Shown here: one piece after another, positions 45,006 to 55,406 of the stretch | Layout of the letters: each line of letters begins with the position of its first letter | Numbering within the stretch: the stretch's first letter is position 1 | Source: Trametes villosa | Taxonomy: Eukaryota; Basidiomycota; Agaricomycetes; Polyporales; Polyporaceae | Direction of reading: 5' to 3' | DNA length: 64,000 nucleotides | Assembly (NCBI GenBank): GCA_002964805.2 | Contig: PUDQ02000003.1 | Coordinates: forward strand, 2,852,001 to 2,916,000 | Position numbers and translations under genes: made by a program | Notes under the pieces: model-generated | The model's input: only the letters and a program-made list of their open reading frames with translations | Told to the model about the DNA's origin: nothing | Database searches by the model: none

Positions 45006-46402
45006 ATGTCTCTCATCTCGCTATGGAACAGCGCCGGGGAGGAAGAAGAACAGACCCCGATGCCCGACTCCTTCCAGCGCTGGGTCCCCACCGACGGTGG
45101 CGCTCCCCCCGAGAACGAGCACTGGCTCCCCATCCTGCGCGCCGTCGAGGCCGCTCTCTCCCGCAAGATCGTGCAAGTCGACAGCCGCTCGCTCGGCTTC
45201 AACTACGTACGTACCAACCTCCTCGTGTCTGCGGACGATTCAGGGCGCCTCGGTTCTGACCTGCGACCCGCATGTATAGGTGCTCGACGTGAAATACACC
45301 ACCGGCGCGCCCAATATCGTGCGCTCCCCGCTCCCCGAAGGCCCGGACAGCATACAAGAACCCGGCTCCATCCCCCGCTTCTGGCGCGAAGTGCACCTCA
45401 TGCGGTGGTTGAAGGTGCATGCCCCAGAGCTGCCTGTACCCGCTATCCAGCATATCATCGAGGCCCGCGAGCCGGAGATCCCGCGCCCTATCGTGGTCAT
45501 GGACAAGATGCCCGGCGACGTCGTGCTGAACGCGTTCGGCCAGCTGCCGTACCCCGCCAAGGTGCGCCGCTCCTCGCCACCACTGGCTTTGCTCTACCTC
45601 GTTCTCACTTCGACGCTAGGAACGCCTCATCCGCGAGTTCGCCTCCCAGATGCTCACGCTCTTCCGCCTCCCCGACATCCCACAACTTATCGGCACCCCA
45701 TCCTGCACCTCTGGAGCCGATGGTTCACGCATGGACGTCATCCCGCGCATCGCTGTCTTCCTGCACAACAACTCCCCGCAAGTCTACGCCACGCTCGAAG
45801 CCTACCTCGCCAGCCTCGTCGCCTCCAGATCTTCCGCCATCGCGCTCGAGTCCTCGGCCTCGTCCCGCGCGCGGGGCGAACGCGTCCTCGCGCGCCTCTC
45901 CACCGCGTTCGCCCAGATATGCGCGAAGTTGGCGAAGCCGGGGTTGAGGCGGTGCGTGCTCGTGCACGACGACCTCAGCCACAGCAACGTCCTCGTCTCC
46001 TCAGAGGGTGAGCTCATGGGGATCATCGACTGGGAGTACGCGTCGATCTTGCCCGCGGTGCTCGCGGCGGAGTACCCGAACTGGCTGCGAAGCGACGGGA
46101 CGTCGGACCCCGCGCACGCCTTCAATAAGAATGGATTTTGGATGTGTAGTAAGCAGGACGCGGAGAGGTTGCGCGAGTATTACCGCGAGGTGCGTCTCCC
46201 GAGTGTCTATCGTGCGTCCGCGGGGCGTCGGCTCATATACGCGGCGCTGCAGGTGGTGAAGGCGCAGGACGCAGAGTACTACGAGGCGCTCGTCGAAGGC
46301 GAGGTCCTGCGCCACACCATCGACTGGCTGACCCGGACCCCCGGGGAAGGGTGTGCGCTCCTGGAGGCGTGGCTGGACACCGCGTTTCCCGACGTGGCGT
46401 AG
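45006..46402 (+). CDS. APH-fold (aminoglycoside phosphotransferase-like) kinase, paralog 1
   Basis: Four exons (45006-45206, 45280-45561, 45620-46189, 46253-46402) give 400 residues. The last intron (63 nt) has no stop and keeps the frame, so it could also be retained; the paralog at 50671 supports splicing there. The catalytic loop is VLVHDDLSHSNVLVS (family HGDLxxxN) and the metal motif is GIIDWEYASILPA, at about residues 300-335. FWREVHLMRWLK and PIVVMDKMPGDVVLNAFGQL belong to the N-lobe. This fold phosphorylates small molecules or proteins; fungal members are numerous, mostly of unknown substrate, and the name does not imply drug resistance. The paralog lies 4.3 kb away beyond DGK1 and RAD6. 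Confidence 0.8.
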
Positions 46403-47187
46403 CTGGTGCTCGGGTGTTGAGTACGCTACGCCAGGAGGGTGGAAGGCCGCCCTTGCACACGAGCAGGGTGTATGCCGTGCATCCTGGGATACCAAGTATG
46501 TTGTGGGCAATACTGCCCACCGGATGCGAAAACAGCATCCCCAGTGACGGTTCCCCCCAACGTGCCCGCCTCTACGCCACACAGGAGACGATGAAACAGT
46601 ACTTCACATTCCTCCCCATCTCGCCCTCGTATATCACAGCCAAGAAAGAGAATAAATCGTTCGCCGCGCGGGCATGCGTGCAATGCAGGGAGGGATATCG
46701 CTATCGTAAACCGCAACCGTGACTATACTACGCTTTCGCGCCGTGCGTGAGAGGAGGGGCATTGGGATCTATGGATGAGTACGTATACGTGGGTAACAAA
46801 CAAACAGGTGAATTCGAGCCGGGTCGGGTTCGGGAAGTAGTAGTGCGCGTCATCCGCACCGGCCCCGGACACGTCGAGGCGGCGGGGAGCGGAATGTGGG
46901 ATAGGAAGGAGCAAAGGATGAAGGGTCAACGTGTAGGGAGAAGATTACAGTAATTCTACGTGCAGCGCGCAGGCCTCTGGCCCGCGCGCGTCCAGTCGTC
47001 TCAGGGAGTCAGGGATGCGGTGCGTGGCGATTTGGGAAGGTCGTCGTAGCGTAAAGGTCGGAAATTATTCAATGGTTCGTTCGTGCAGTGCGTCTTGTCA
47101 GATCGTGGGCGGGGGTGGGTAGCGCGGTCGCGGTCGCGGTGGGGGAGTGGAAATCGAGCTATGGGGCGAGGGGGACGAGCGAGACGT
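46403..47187. other. convergent intergenic, nothing recognised
   Basis: Holds the 3' ends of the APH-like and DGK1-like genes; no supported gene. Confidence 0.4.
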
Positions 47188-48600
47188 TCACCCGGAGCCG
47201 GTGAACCACTCGAGCGCCTTGAAGAAGCCCCAGATGCACCCGCCAGAGATGATCGGCAGCGTCAGGTTATCGTCCAACGAGCCCAAATCTACACACAAAC
47301 AACGCCCCATCGTCAGCTCGCACTCCACACTAGACCGAAGAAACGCGAAAACGCACCAAGCGCCTCCGCGGTGCCCGAGATAAGGCCACACACCGCGCCA
47401 AGCGTCCCGAGCCCGATCCACCGTCCAACCGGCAGCCCCGTCTCGCGCACCGCCTCCACCCCGCGCACCACCAGCTCCGCAGCCTTCTCCGGGAGCACCT
47501 CGAGCGCGCCTGCGGGCAGGCGGAACGCGAGCTGCGCGGCGCGCGCGTCGGGCGCGAACCAGCCCCAGAAGCCGAGCGCGATCGCGCCGCCGGTGGCGGT
47601 GCCCGCGAGGAAGCCGGCGAGGGACTTGCGCGGGGCGAGCGGGAGGCGGATGAAGGGGAACACGGGGATGGAGCGCGGGAGGGGCGGCGTGTACGCGCCG
47701 AAGAGACGGCCGACAGTGGACGCGGCGGTGTCTGCCCAGGAGAGGCTGTGGGGAGACGCGTTAATTGGGTGATTGGAGGGGGCAAGTGGGACGAGGGGAC
47801 GTACATGAGGATGGCGACGGTCGCGATGTCGAGGGGGTAGACGGCGAGGACGAAGATGACGCCGATGATGTACCATATCACGCCGTTTGTGCTTTTCTGT
47901 GGGCGCACGAAATCAGCGCCGTGGCGGGAAGAATAGGTGGAAAGACGCGTACTTTTTCGCTCTCGCGCATGAGGAAGCCGAGGCAGCGCTCGAAAAGCCA
48001 TTCAAAGCGGGTCGAGTTGAGGCGCAGGATGTCTGCGGGAACAATGACGGCGAGGGCGAGGGAGAGCGCGTAGACGACATTGCGCGGGTCGCCGTCGGAG
48101 GCGTAGAGGTAGAGCGTCAAGAAGCCTGTATGACACCACGACGTCAGTAACGCGCAGGCGGGGACGCGCGCATGGGACGAACCGATGGACGAATGGAGCG
48201 TCTTTCGGGGAATCTCCCAGTCCACTGGCGGGCGCGCCGGCTTGGCCTGCTTCGAGCTACGCGACGCGTCGGAGGATGCAGAAGAGACAGCAACGGCGGA
48301 CGAGGGAGAAGTTGAGCGTGGCCGCTTCCGTTGGCGGAGGGGCGAGCTGTGGCCGTTGGCGGTGCCGTTTGATGCGGCGCGCGACGCAGGCGGATCGTGG
48401 GGCTCGGCACTCGAGCTCATCTTCCGGGACGGATTTGAGGGGCGGCGGGAGAGGGAGGGGGAGCGGGCCTTGGGGCTGGAGCTGGAGACGAAGGGGATTT
48501 TGGAGGACGAGGAGCGGAGGCCGAGGCGGGCGGGGTCGTGGGGGAGTCCGAGGGTGAATGCGTCGTTTGCGGGAAGCGTCATTATGCCCGGCACATCCAA
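47188..48600 (-). CDS. DGK1: CTP-dependent diacylglycerol kinase, DGK1 type
   Basis: Five exons (48600-48183, 48125-47953, 47896-47805, 47745-47357, 47288-47188) give 390 residues. The first ~130 residues are Ser/Pro/Arg-rich and disordered. The catalytic part begins IPRKTLHSSIGFLTLYLY and continues with several membrane helices (VVYALSLALAVIVPADILRL; VIWYIIGVIFVLAVYPLDIA) and the family signature LSWADTAASTVGRLFG, followed by the KSLAGFLAGTATGGAIAL helix. This matches the CTP-transferase/dolichol-kinase superfamily, closest to yeast Dgk1, which makes phosphatidate from diacylglycerol and CTP at the ER/nuclear membrane. Dolichol kinase is the alternative, but the length and the single compact module favour DGK1. 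The start could also be at a later Met in the disordered part. Confidence 0.85.
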
Positions 48601-48942
48601 CGCGTGCGGTGTCGAGAGCGGCGGCGACGGCGGCGGGGGGAGCGAGGACGACGAGGACGAAGACGAGGAAGGGAGAAGAGGGAGAGACGGGCGGGAAAGG
48701 GAGTCCCCGCTTGGCCACGTTGCGTAGACGCCCGTGCGCTAGGCCGGCGGCACACGACTCCCTCGGCCTTCTCTCAACAATCAGCAGCCTCGGGAACTCG
48801 AAGGACGATGGAATAGGATGCGTATGATAATGCTACAGATGTCACAGAACAGAAACAAGCCAGGACCAGAAACAGATTACATCCTCGTATGTACATAGGC
48901 TATATCCCCCCTCCCAGCCCGAGCCACACCGCCCGCCTCGGT

Positions 48943-49557
48943 CTACGCCTGCGCAGGAGCGGCCGCCCCGTCGTCCTTGCGCATCGCCTCGTGCTCGTCC
49001 GGATCGAGCCAGCTCTCCTCGACCGTCGCGCGCACCCGCCGCACGTACTCCTTCATGTTCTCGCGGTAGAGCTGCGCGGCCTCCGCGTTCGCCGGGCTGT
49101 TCGGGTTCGGGTCGTGGAGGAGGGACTGGATCGAGGTCAGGATCGCCGCGACGTCGTACGTCGGCGACCACCGGTTCTGCAGGATGTCCAGGCACAGCTC
49201 CCCGTTCGCGTACACGTTCGGGTGGAACATCCGTGACAGGAACTTCACCGTCGGCGGCTTGTTCGGATAGGACTCGTCGAACGTGAGCAGCAGCTTGAAC
49301 GTCCCGTCCTCAAACGGTGTGTCCGCTGCGCCACTGTCAGTGTGCGGACGCGCTCGGTAAGCAGAGAGCACGTACCTGGCCCGAAGATGACTGCGTTCCA
49401 GAGCATGATGTTGTCGGGGCAGGGGCTGCCGGAGATGCCACCGGGCGGGTCGGTGGAGAGCCTCTTGAAGTCGCGGATGAGGCGGCGGCGGCAGTTCGTC
49501 GACTGTGCCTTTCTGTCAGCGCGCGCACAAAGGCCGTTTGGGACGAGTACGGACCAT
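48943..49557 (-). CDS. RAD6: ubiquitin-conjugating enzyme E2, RAD6/UBC2
   Basis: Three exons (49557-49555, 49502-49376, 49325-48943) give 170 residues. The first coding exon holds only the ATG. The protein reads [51 protein letters not shown] with the active-site Cys in GELCLDIL (about residue 88), then [20 protein letters not shown], all diagnostic of RAD6. The C-terminal tail is short and mixed ([13 protein letters not shown]) rather than the long poly-Asp tail of budding yeast. RAD6 works with RAD18 in PCNA ubiquitination, with BRE1 in histone H2B ubiquitination and with UBR1 in N-degron degradation. The CT-rich, poly-(GGT) region 49610-49640 lies in its 5' region. Confidence 0.93.
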
Positions 49558-50670
49558 GGTGATGGACTATTGGGGGTGAGGTAAAGCGAGAGGCGGGGGA
49601 TGGGAGGATGGAGGAGGTGGTGGTGGTGGTGGTGGTGGTTGAGGGCAGAGGGTGATGGGCGCTTCTTACTCAGGCTCCTCCGCGTTCTTGTCCTCGAGCA
49701 CCGCTTGCTTCCGACCGCCACTCTCCATCTTCTCCCCCGTAGCCGGATCACAAACAACTCACCAACGACATCTGAAGCCAGCTGTACGGCGTGATATGCA
49801 GATGTCTGCTGACTGAAAGCTCTTTCGCGCAATCAACCGCCACATTCGCGGTCCTGCTATGATCACAAAGCTAGCAGGCTACCGCCGTGCCCGCGTGAAA
49901 TGCCCCCTCCCTTCGCAAGTTCGCGCTAGACTGCGGCTATAAGCATGCAATTGCGCATTGCGCCGCCCTCGTTCCCGTCGCAGCTTCGCAGTACTCGCGT
50001 ACAGGTGAGTATGCAAGACCGCGCACGGAGGCTGTTGTAGTATCAACGGGACGCTAACTGCCTTAGCCACAGTACCTTGAGATGGTGATATCCGTCTACG
50101 TGCCCTTCGGATCTGATATCTGTACTACCCAGCACAGACGTCCTTGCTATTTGTGCAGTCCCTCTTGCCGCTTCTGGCTGTGCGAATACGACGCGACCGT
50201 CTCAGCCCATCCACGCCGAATGTAGAGTGAGGACGTGTCTTAAGTCCTGGGTACAAGCATACAGGGGGTATGTGACGCAGGGTATCTACCCTAACCTCGA
50301 GGACGTCTGGCCACAGATTCTATTGCGCTCCCTGCGCTCGGTATGATGAAAGGACTGCAGGCTTCGGATGCGCCGGCCTAAACCCTCTGATTATCGATAC
50401 CGTGAAGGCTCATCCGGTTCATCAGATCTGCAGATCCCGCCCCGTCTGTGAGGCGGTGGGAGAAACATTCGGGGGTTGCCTGCCAGTGGGAGTGAGCGAA
50501 GGGGGATTTCGCCGGGACAGGGCGGATCACCCATAAAGATACACATCGGACGCTGATATCCCACAGGCTGAATAGCAGGAAGCCTTCGAATTGCTCGTCG
50601 GAGCAGCTCATCCCCAATACGACCACCGCGCCTCTCCCGCCGTTTCTCACATCCGCACAACCTCGCCGCC
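49558..50670. other. divergent intergenic between RAD6 and the second APH-like gene
   Basis: 1.1 kb; a (TGG)n-like tract sits near 49615-49640. No other feature supported. Confidence 0.4.
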
Positions 50671-52029
50671 ATGTCTCTGTCATGGTTCTGGAATACGCGC
50701 GGAGTGAAAGAAGAGCTCGAGGGATACCCTACATCGCTCGGGACCTGGGTAGCGGGTACCGCTCACCAACTCGACGAGGCGCAGCAGACGCTGCTTGACG
50801 CAGTAGAGGCGGCATGCGCGACGAAGATCGTCAAAATGAATCTTCTCGCGCGCAACAACACCCTCGTGAGCACGTTCAACTCGTCCCGCCACAACTCACA
50901 ATTGACGCCACACGTAGGTAGTAAAGGTTGAGTACGAAGACGGCCAACAGGACGTCGTGCGCTCACCTACTTCCTACGCCGAGGATGGGCAGCCGCATGC
51001 CCGCTTCATTGAGCGATTTTGGCGGGAAGTCAACCTCCTCAGATGGCTCAAGAGCCAGGCCTCCGATCTCCCGGTACCTGCAGTCCGCTGCACTATCGAG
51101 GGGCCCCGTCCCGGGACGTACCCTTACGCCGTGATCGAGCTGCTCCCCGGCACAATGTTGATGAACGCCTTCGGTCGGCTGCCGTATTCCGCTAAGGTGC
51201 GTCGTTCTATCTCATGTGGCGCGCCACTGACTGACGACGGTGCAGGAGCGCATGGTCCGCACATACGCAGAGTTCTGCGTTAGGCTGTTCCGACTCGAGG
51301 TGCCGCAGCAGATTGGCACGTTACGATGCTCAGAAGATGGTGCCCTAGAGGTGATGCCTTGGAAGGACGACAACGAGCACCATCGCGCACCGCAGGTGTA
51401 CAGCACGCTTGAGGCCTTCGTCGACTTCCTCATCAAGCGCAAGCTACAATCCAACATTGCCCACCCAAACGAAGATACACGCCACCGCGGCGAGAAGGTC
51501 CTCGCCCGTCTCGACGTCGAGATATCCTTCTTGCTGAGGAAGCTCGCCGCCCCGGCCTATCGGCGCTGCGTGCTCACCCACGACGACCTGCACCCGACGA
51601 ACATCCTCATAAGCGACGCCGGCGAGCTCACGAGCGTGATTGACTGGGAGCACCAGTCCGTACTTCCCGCTGTGCTCGCCGTGACGTATCCGCCATTCCT
51701 GCGGTGTGAGGTTAGTGAGACGGCGGAACTAGAGGAAGGGAATGCGATGCAGACTTTCTAGGTGGTCGGTCCGGAGGATACGCCGGGGTTGCGCGAGCTG
51801 TTTGCCCAGGTGAGCAGGTATACGGACACCTGTCGTGGAGTGTTGCACGGCGTCTGAACGATTGCTCCAGGTTGTCAAATCCTTCGATCGGGAGTATTAC
51901 GATGCGTTGGTCGAGGGTGACGTCCTCCGCCAAGCGATTCAGCGGCTCGGTTCGTTGCAGCTGGATAATGCCGCCAGCTGCGCGGCACTCGAAGAGTGGA
52001 TGGATCTTACCTTCGCTGGCCACGATTGA
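50671..52029 (+). CDS. APH-fold kinase, paralog 2
   Basis: Five exons (50671-50865, 50918-51196, 51246-51710, 51762-51809, 51871-52029) give 381 residues. An in-frame TAG at 51759-51761 is removed because it is the acceptor of a 51-nt intron that starts GTTAGT at 51711. The catalytic loop is VLTHDDLHPTNILIS and the metal motif is SVIDWEHQSVLPA. FWREVNLLRWLKSQ and VIELLPGTMLMNAFGRLP match paralog 1 at the same places, and the exon borders correspond. The start MSLSWFWNTRG resembles MSLISLWNSAG of paralog 1. Substrate unknown. It is convergent with the histidinol phosphatase gene, 182 bp between the stops. Confidence 0.8.
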
Positions 52030-52211
52030 CGGAGGTACTGGGCGTATGTACGCGGTACTACCACATGTACTACCAGTGGAACCCGTATCGCTGCAGGTCG
52101 CGCACGACATCGATCTCGCACACGTAGACTTGGCTTTGCGTCACCAGTGGGACATCTACGGAGCACATATCTACAGCACATAATACAAATATCTGCGATG
52201 GCGCTTCTCAC

Positions 52212-53303
52212 TCACTTCGCTTCCTTCTTCCAGAACGGATGGTCCCATGGACTCGATATCCTGCGCGCGACGAGACTCCGCCCAGCTGCGTTTTGGGTTG
52301 GGACGGACGGCCGTTCCAGCGCCCATATCTCCGAGATACCCACCCGCTGCGCGTACTCCGGTATCCGGTGGTAGTTGAGCCCCACCGCGTGCGGACCGTG
52401 GCTGTCGTCTGATAGCGCGAATCGTCCGCCTTCCTCTAAGATGATCTGTCCCGAGTTCAGCAAGCATGCCTATATAGGAGACGAGCATCTTCCACACCGT
52501 ACCTTGACAACATCTTCTCCCGGATACGCCGCGTCCCAGCCCTTGCGGAACGCCGCAGCGTTGAGCTCGAACAGCGCCCCATACTGGACTGCAAAGCGGA
52601 CGTTCCGCCGTATACGCTCAAGCGCGGCGGGATAGTCCGAAAACCGTAGCGTGGGGCGGTAGAGCCGGCACAGGTCGAAGTGGCCGATGATCTCGGGGTG
52701 GAAGCGGGTCATGAGCTCGTGCTGGGCGTCGAAGTAGGCGCAGAGGAAGGCTTGCATCGCGGCGTGTTCGTGCGGGTCGTCAGGGTGCGATTGTGTTAGT
52801 GTGGACGAGGGTTGAGGACGGAACGCGTCGAGGGACTTGAGGAAGGTGTCCTGGTCGAAGTCGATGGGGATCCCGCGGACGTGGTGTACGGAGCCGACGA
52901 GGTACTCGACGCGGTCGCCGGTCGAGGCAAGGAGCGCCTCGAGCTCGTCCATGTCGCGCTCGGTGATGAACTCCGTCTCCAGACCGACGAGCAGGGTAAT
53001 CTGGTCGGCATACTTGGCCTTGAGCCGGTGCGCCTCTCCTAGGAAGGCGTCGAACTGGACGCGGAGCGCGTCAAGCAGCATCCCCTCCTGCGCTCGAGTA
53101 CGAGTTCAGCACGATCCACTCCACTGGTAAGCAGGTTTACTTACCTCCTCTGGGTAAAGATCTTCACATCTATACCGCGGGACGTGCTCTGTCAGGCCGA
53201 AGGTGTCGAAACCTTGTCGGATGGCTTCGAGGACGACGTCCTCGAGCGTGCCGACCGCGTGTTTGCTGAATTGGCCGGAATGCGAGTGATGGCTCTGAGG
53301 CAT
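52212..53303 (-). CDS. HIS2: histidinol-phosphatase, PHP family
   Basis: Three exons (53303-53145, 53087-52503, 52445-52212) give 325 residues. The start MPQSHHSHSGQFSKHAVGTL carries the PHP metal-binding HSHSGQF; DTFGLTEHVPRY, LLVGLETEFI, GSVHHVRGIPIDFD and FALSDDSHGPHAVG are the further metal and substrate motifs of the HisK/His2 type. It removes phosphate from L-histidinol phosphate in histidine synthesis, in the cytosol. Length agrees with fungal His2 (about 300-340). The acceptor at 53088 was chosen because the AG nine bases earlier breaks the frame. No special regulation is visible. Confidence 0.9.
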
Positions 53304-53905
53304 GATGGCACCTGTGATTGCCTGGGTATCTCAGTCAACAATTTGTATCATGTATGCGCGTAAACACCTACTAGGAATGGCGGGCGTGGTCAGAAGAAGA
53401 GTGACTCGTTGGACGAAAGCGCGAACCTGGCCCGGAATCGCGTGGTGGCGGTGCTTGACTGAGGAACAGTTATGGCGCCTATTTTCTTCCTGTCGTTCGA
53501 CTCGTACTGCTCATACCCTTGATTGGCATTTCGCAGAAACACCGTAGAACGAATTCACGCTTTCTTTATAACGACATACCGAAGCCTCTGCGGGACTCTG
53601 TCGCGGTTTGGCCTTGAAACTTGAGCCGCGCCGGAACCCAAGCCATTCCTCGCAAAATAGGTTCACTCAGACTAACGTCGTGACAACCGTTCAAGTTAAT
53701 CACTGCTACTAACGTACAACACAATACACACAATCTGGTACGCTCCTCGATCGGAAGGTACACAACAGGCAAACAGACCACGACCTTCCACGAATAACCC
53801 CCACCGATGCTTGAACAGCCTAACTGGGAACGGAGCACATCGCGTCAGAACACACCCAAATAACAACCTCTGTACGTCGTTAATCACTCACTTAGAAATT
53901 CCCGC
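53304..53905. other. intergenic, nothing recognised
   Basis: About 0.6 kb between HIS2 and the first aegerolysin gene; the base composition is more AT-rich than its neighbours. Confidence 0.4.
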
Positions 53906-54508
53906 TCACCCTCTGAACACAGTCTCGACGGTGATGTTGCCGAGCGCGCCGCTGTTCAAGTTCGCGCCCCTGTCGAACACATCCCAACCTGCGAGCGAGC
54001 CGGTGATGCGCCACGTGTTCGTCCAGCTGCCCCACGGAACACTCCAGTAGATCGACCGGATTATCGCGTCGTTCCGGCCGGGGTCGACGAGGTTGAACCC
54101 GCCCTCCGTCCCCGACGGCGAGTGCGCCCGCCCGCAGCTCGCGATAGTGAGCGAGCTGTTGGGGTTGATGATCCTGTTCTCGAAGTGCGACGGCGGCACC
54201 TCCGCGTCCTTGTCTCCTGGAAGTTGGAAACGGTACGTCAGCACCCGTGGGACGCTTGGGGGACGGCGCGATGGCTGACCGTTGATATAGAGCTTTCCCC
54301 AGGACACATACACGCCCTTGACCTGGATGGGCCGGAACCCGTAGTTGGTGATCTCGATACTGACCCACTGGGCGTACGCCCGATGCGGGTCACCGTCTCG
54401 AGGAGTGCCTTCGTGTTCGACAGCCGAGACATCCTTGGTGATGCGAATGTCCTCAGTGATATGAACACCTTCGACGGCTTGGCCAGAGTGCGCAAGTTCA
54501 GCGGTCAT
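53906..54508 (-). CDS. aegerolysin-family protein, module copy 1
   Basis: Two exons (54508-54280 and 54216-53906) give 179 residues. The 63-nt intron is free of stops but has GTCAGC..CAG ends and matches the intron of copy 2 in place. Motifs of the family are AYAQWV, SWGKLY and, near the C-terminus, the SIYW and SGALGNITVET strands. Aegerolysins are small beta-sandwich proteins that bind sphingolipid-containing membranes and, with a MACPF partner, form pores (pleurotolysin A/B type). An N-terminal extension of about 45 residues precedes the core. There is no signal peptide, as usual. It is head-to-head with the MACPF gene at 55407. A TATA-like motif (TATATGCGG on the minus strand) lies about 56 bp before the ATG. 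Confidence 0.87.
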   Translation of the reverse strand: MTAELAHSGQAVEGVHITEDIRITKDVSAVEHEGTPRDGDPHRAYAQWVSIEITNYGFRPIQVKGVYVSWGKLYINGQPSRRPPSVPRVLTYRFQLPGDKDAEVPPSHFENRIINPNSSLTIASCGRAHSPSGTEGGFNLVDPGRNDAIIRSIYWSVPWGSWTNTWRITGSLAGWDVFDRGANLNSGALGNITVETVFRG

Positions 54509-55406
54509 TGTGGGTAAGTGTGAGGTGTGATGCTGGTTTGCGATTTGCTGACCCCGTGTTCCGCATATATAGGCCCCTGGACTCTGGATGACGTCCTCAA
54601 ATTGAAACCATCCAGTCACAGCCCTGCCCCCGTGGACCTCGCATTCGGCTCCCAGAGTATCGGTGGTGTTGGCCAATGGTCACCCGAGCTCACGTACGCT
54701 CCGCGCTCCCTGTCATCTTGTCGTAAGCCACACAACATCATGCGATGTCTGGTAGCGCCGCGACTTATTTTAGTGGGCGCCCCTTAGAGATCGTCGACAG
54801 GTCGGACGGGAAGTTCGTCCAGGCGAGCATTCGACCCGTCAGAGAACATACCAAGGCCACGCCGCGCTCCAATGACGGCGTAGCCGTTCGTCTTGTGATG
54901 CTCAAACGTCCAAGAATCCCCAGCACCGTGAAGCGAACCGAAGAGACCCTCGCTGAGGCGCTCTTCTCTCCCGCCACAACCCTCGAAGATGCGCCGCGCT
55001 GGGTGCGCACGCAAGCCGGCGTGAGCCATTCCATCCATAACCTATCGGTGGCGTCAAGGTTGGAAGGTCATCTGTACGTACGAAACGAACACCTCCATTC
55101 ACTGAGTCGTGTTGGGTTCACTCGACCACCTTTCCAGTCATTCTTCTCTCCGGCTCGAAGTAGGCGTGAGGAGTGTGGCACGTCCGGCATGGGAGCTAGG
55201 GCGCCGCCAGCTCCGTCAGGTGTACGTTCACTCGTCATCCGAAGCCTAGGGTGTCGTCTCGTGCTCAACGCCTCAAAGCAACGGGCTGACGGGCTCTAAC
55301 TTGCGTGAGGGTGCCAGGTCCACGCTGCGAGACAGACGGTATACAAGAACTTGCGATATTGCTTTGGATTCCTTCACCCAGCCCCTCACTCGCCGTACTA
55401 CCCTTG
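54509..55406. promoter_or_regulatory. divergent control region of pore-forming module copy 1
   Basis: 0.9 kb between the aegerolysin and MACPF starts. Contains a TATA-like motif at about 54564-54571 (minus) and GATGACGT at 54587-54594, both also found before the second aegerolysin. A 184-codon open frame (54745-55299, plus) inside it has no recognisable motif. Confidence 0.5.

Noticed and set aside
51759..51761. In-frame TAG inside the second APH-like gene, first taken as a nonsense mutation
   Set aside because: It is the acceptor of a 51-nt intron starting GTTAGT at 51711; splicing restores the frame and the family pattern.
54745..55299. 184-codon open frame between aegerolysin and MACPF copy 1
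   Set aside because: No motif, no counterpart in copy 2, and it lies in the control region; kept only as a note.
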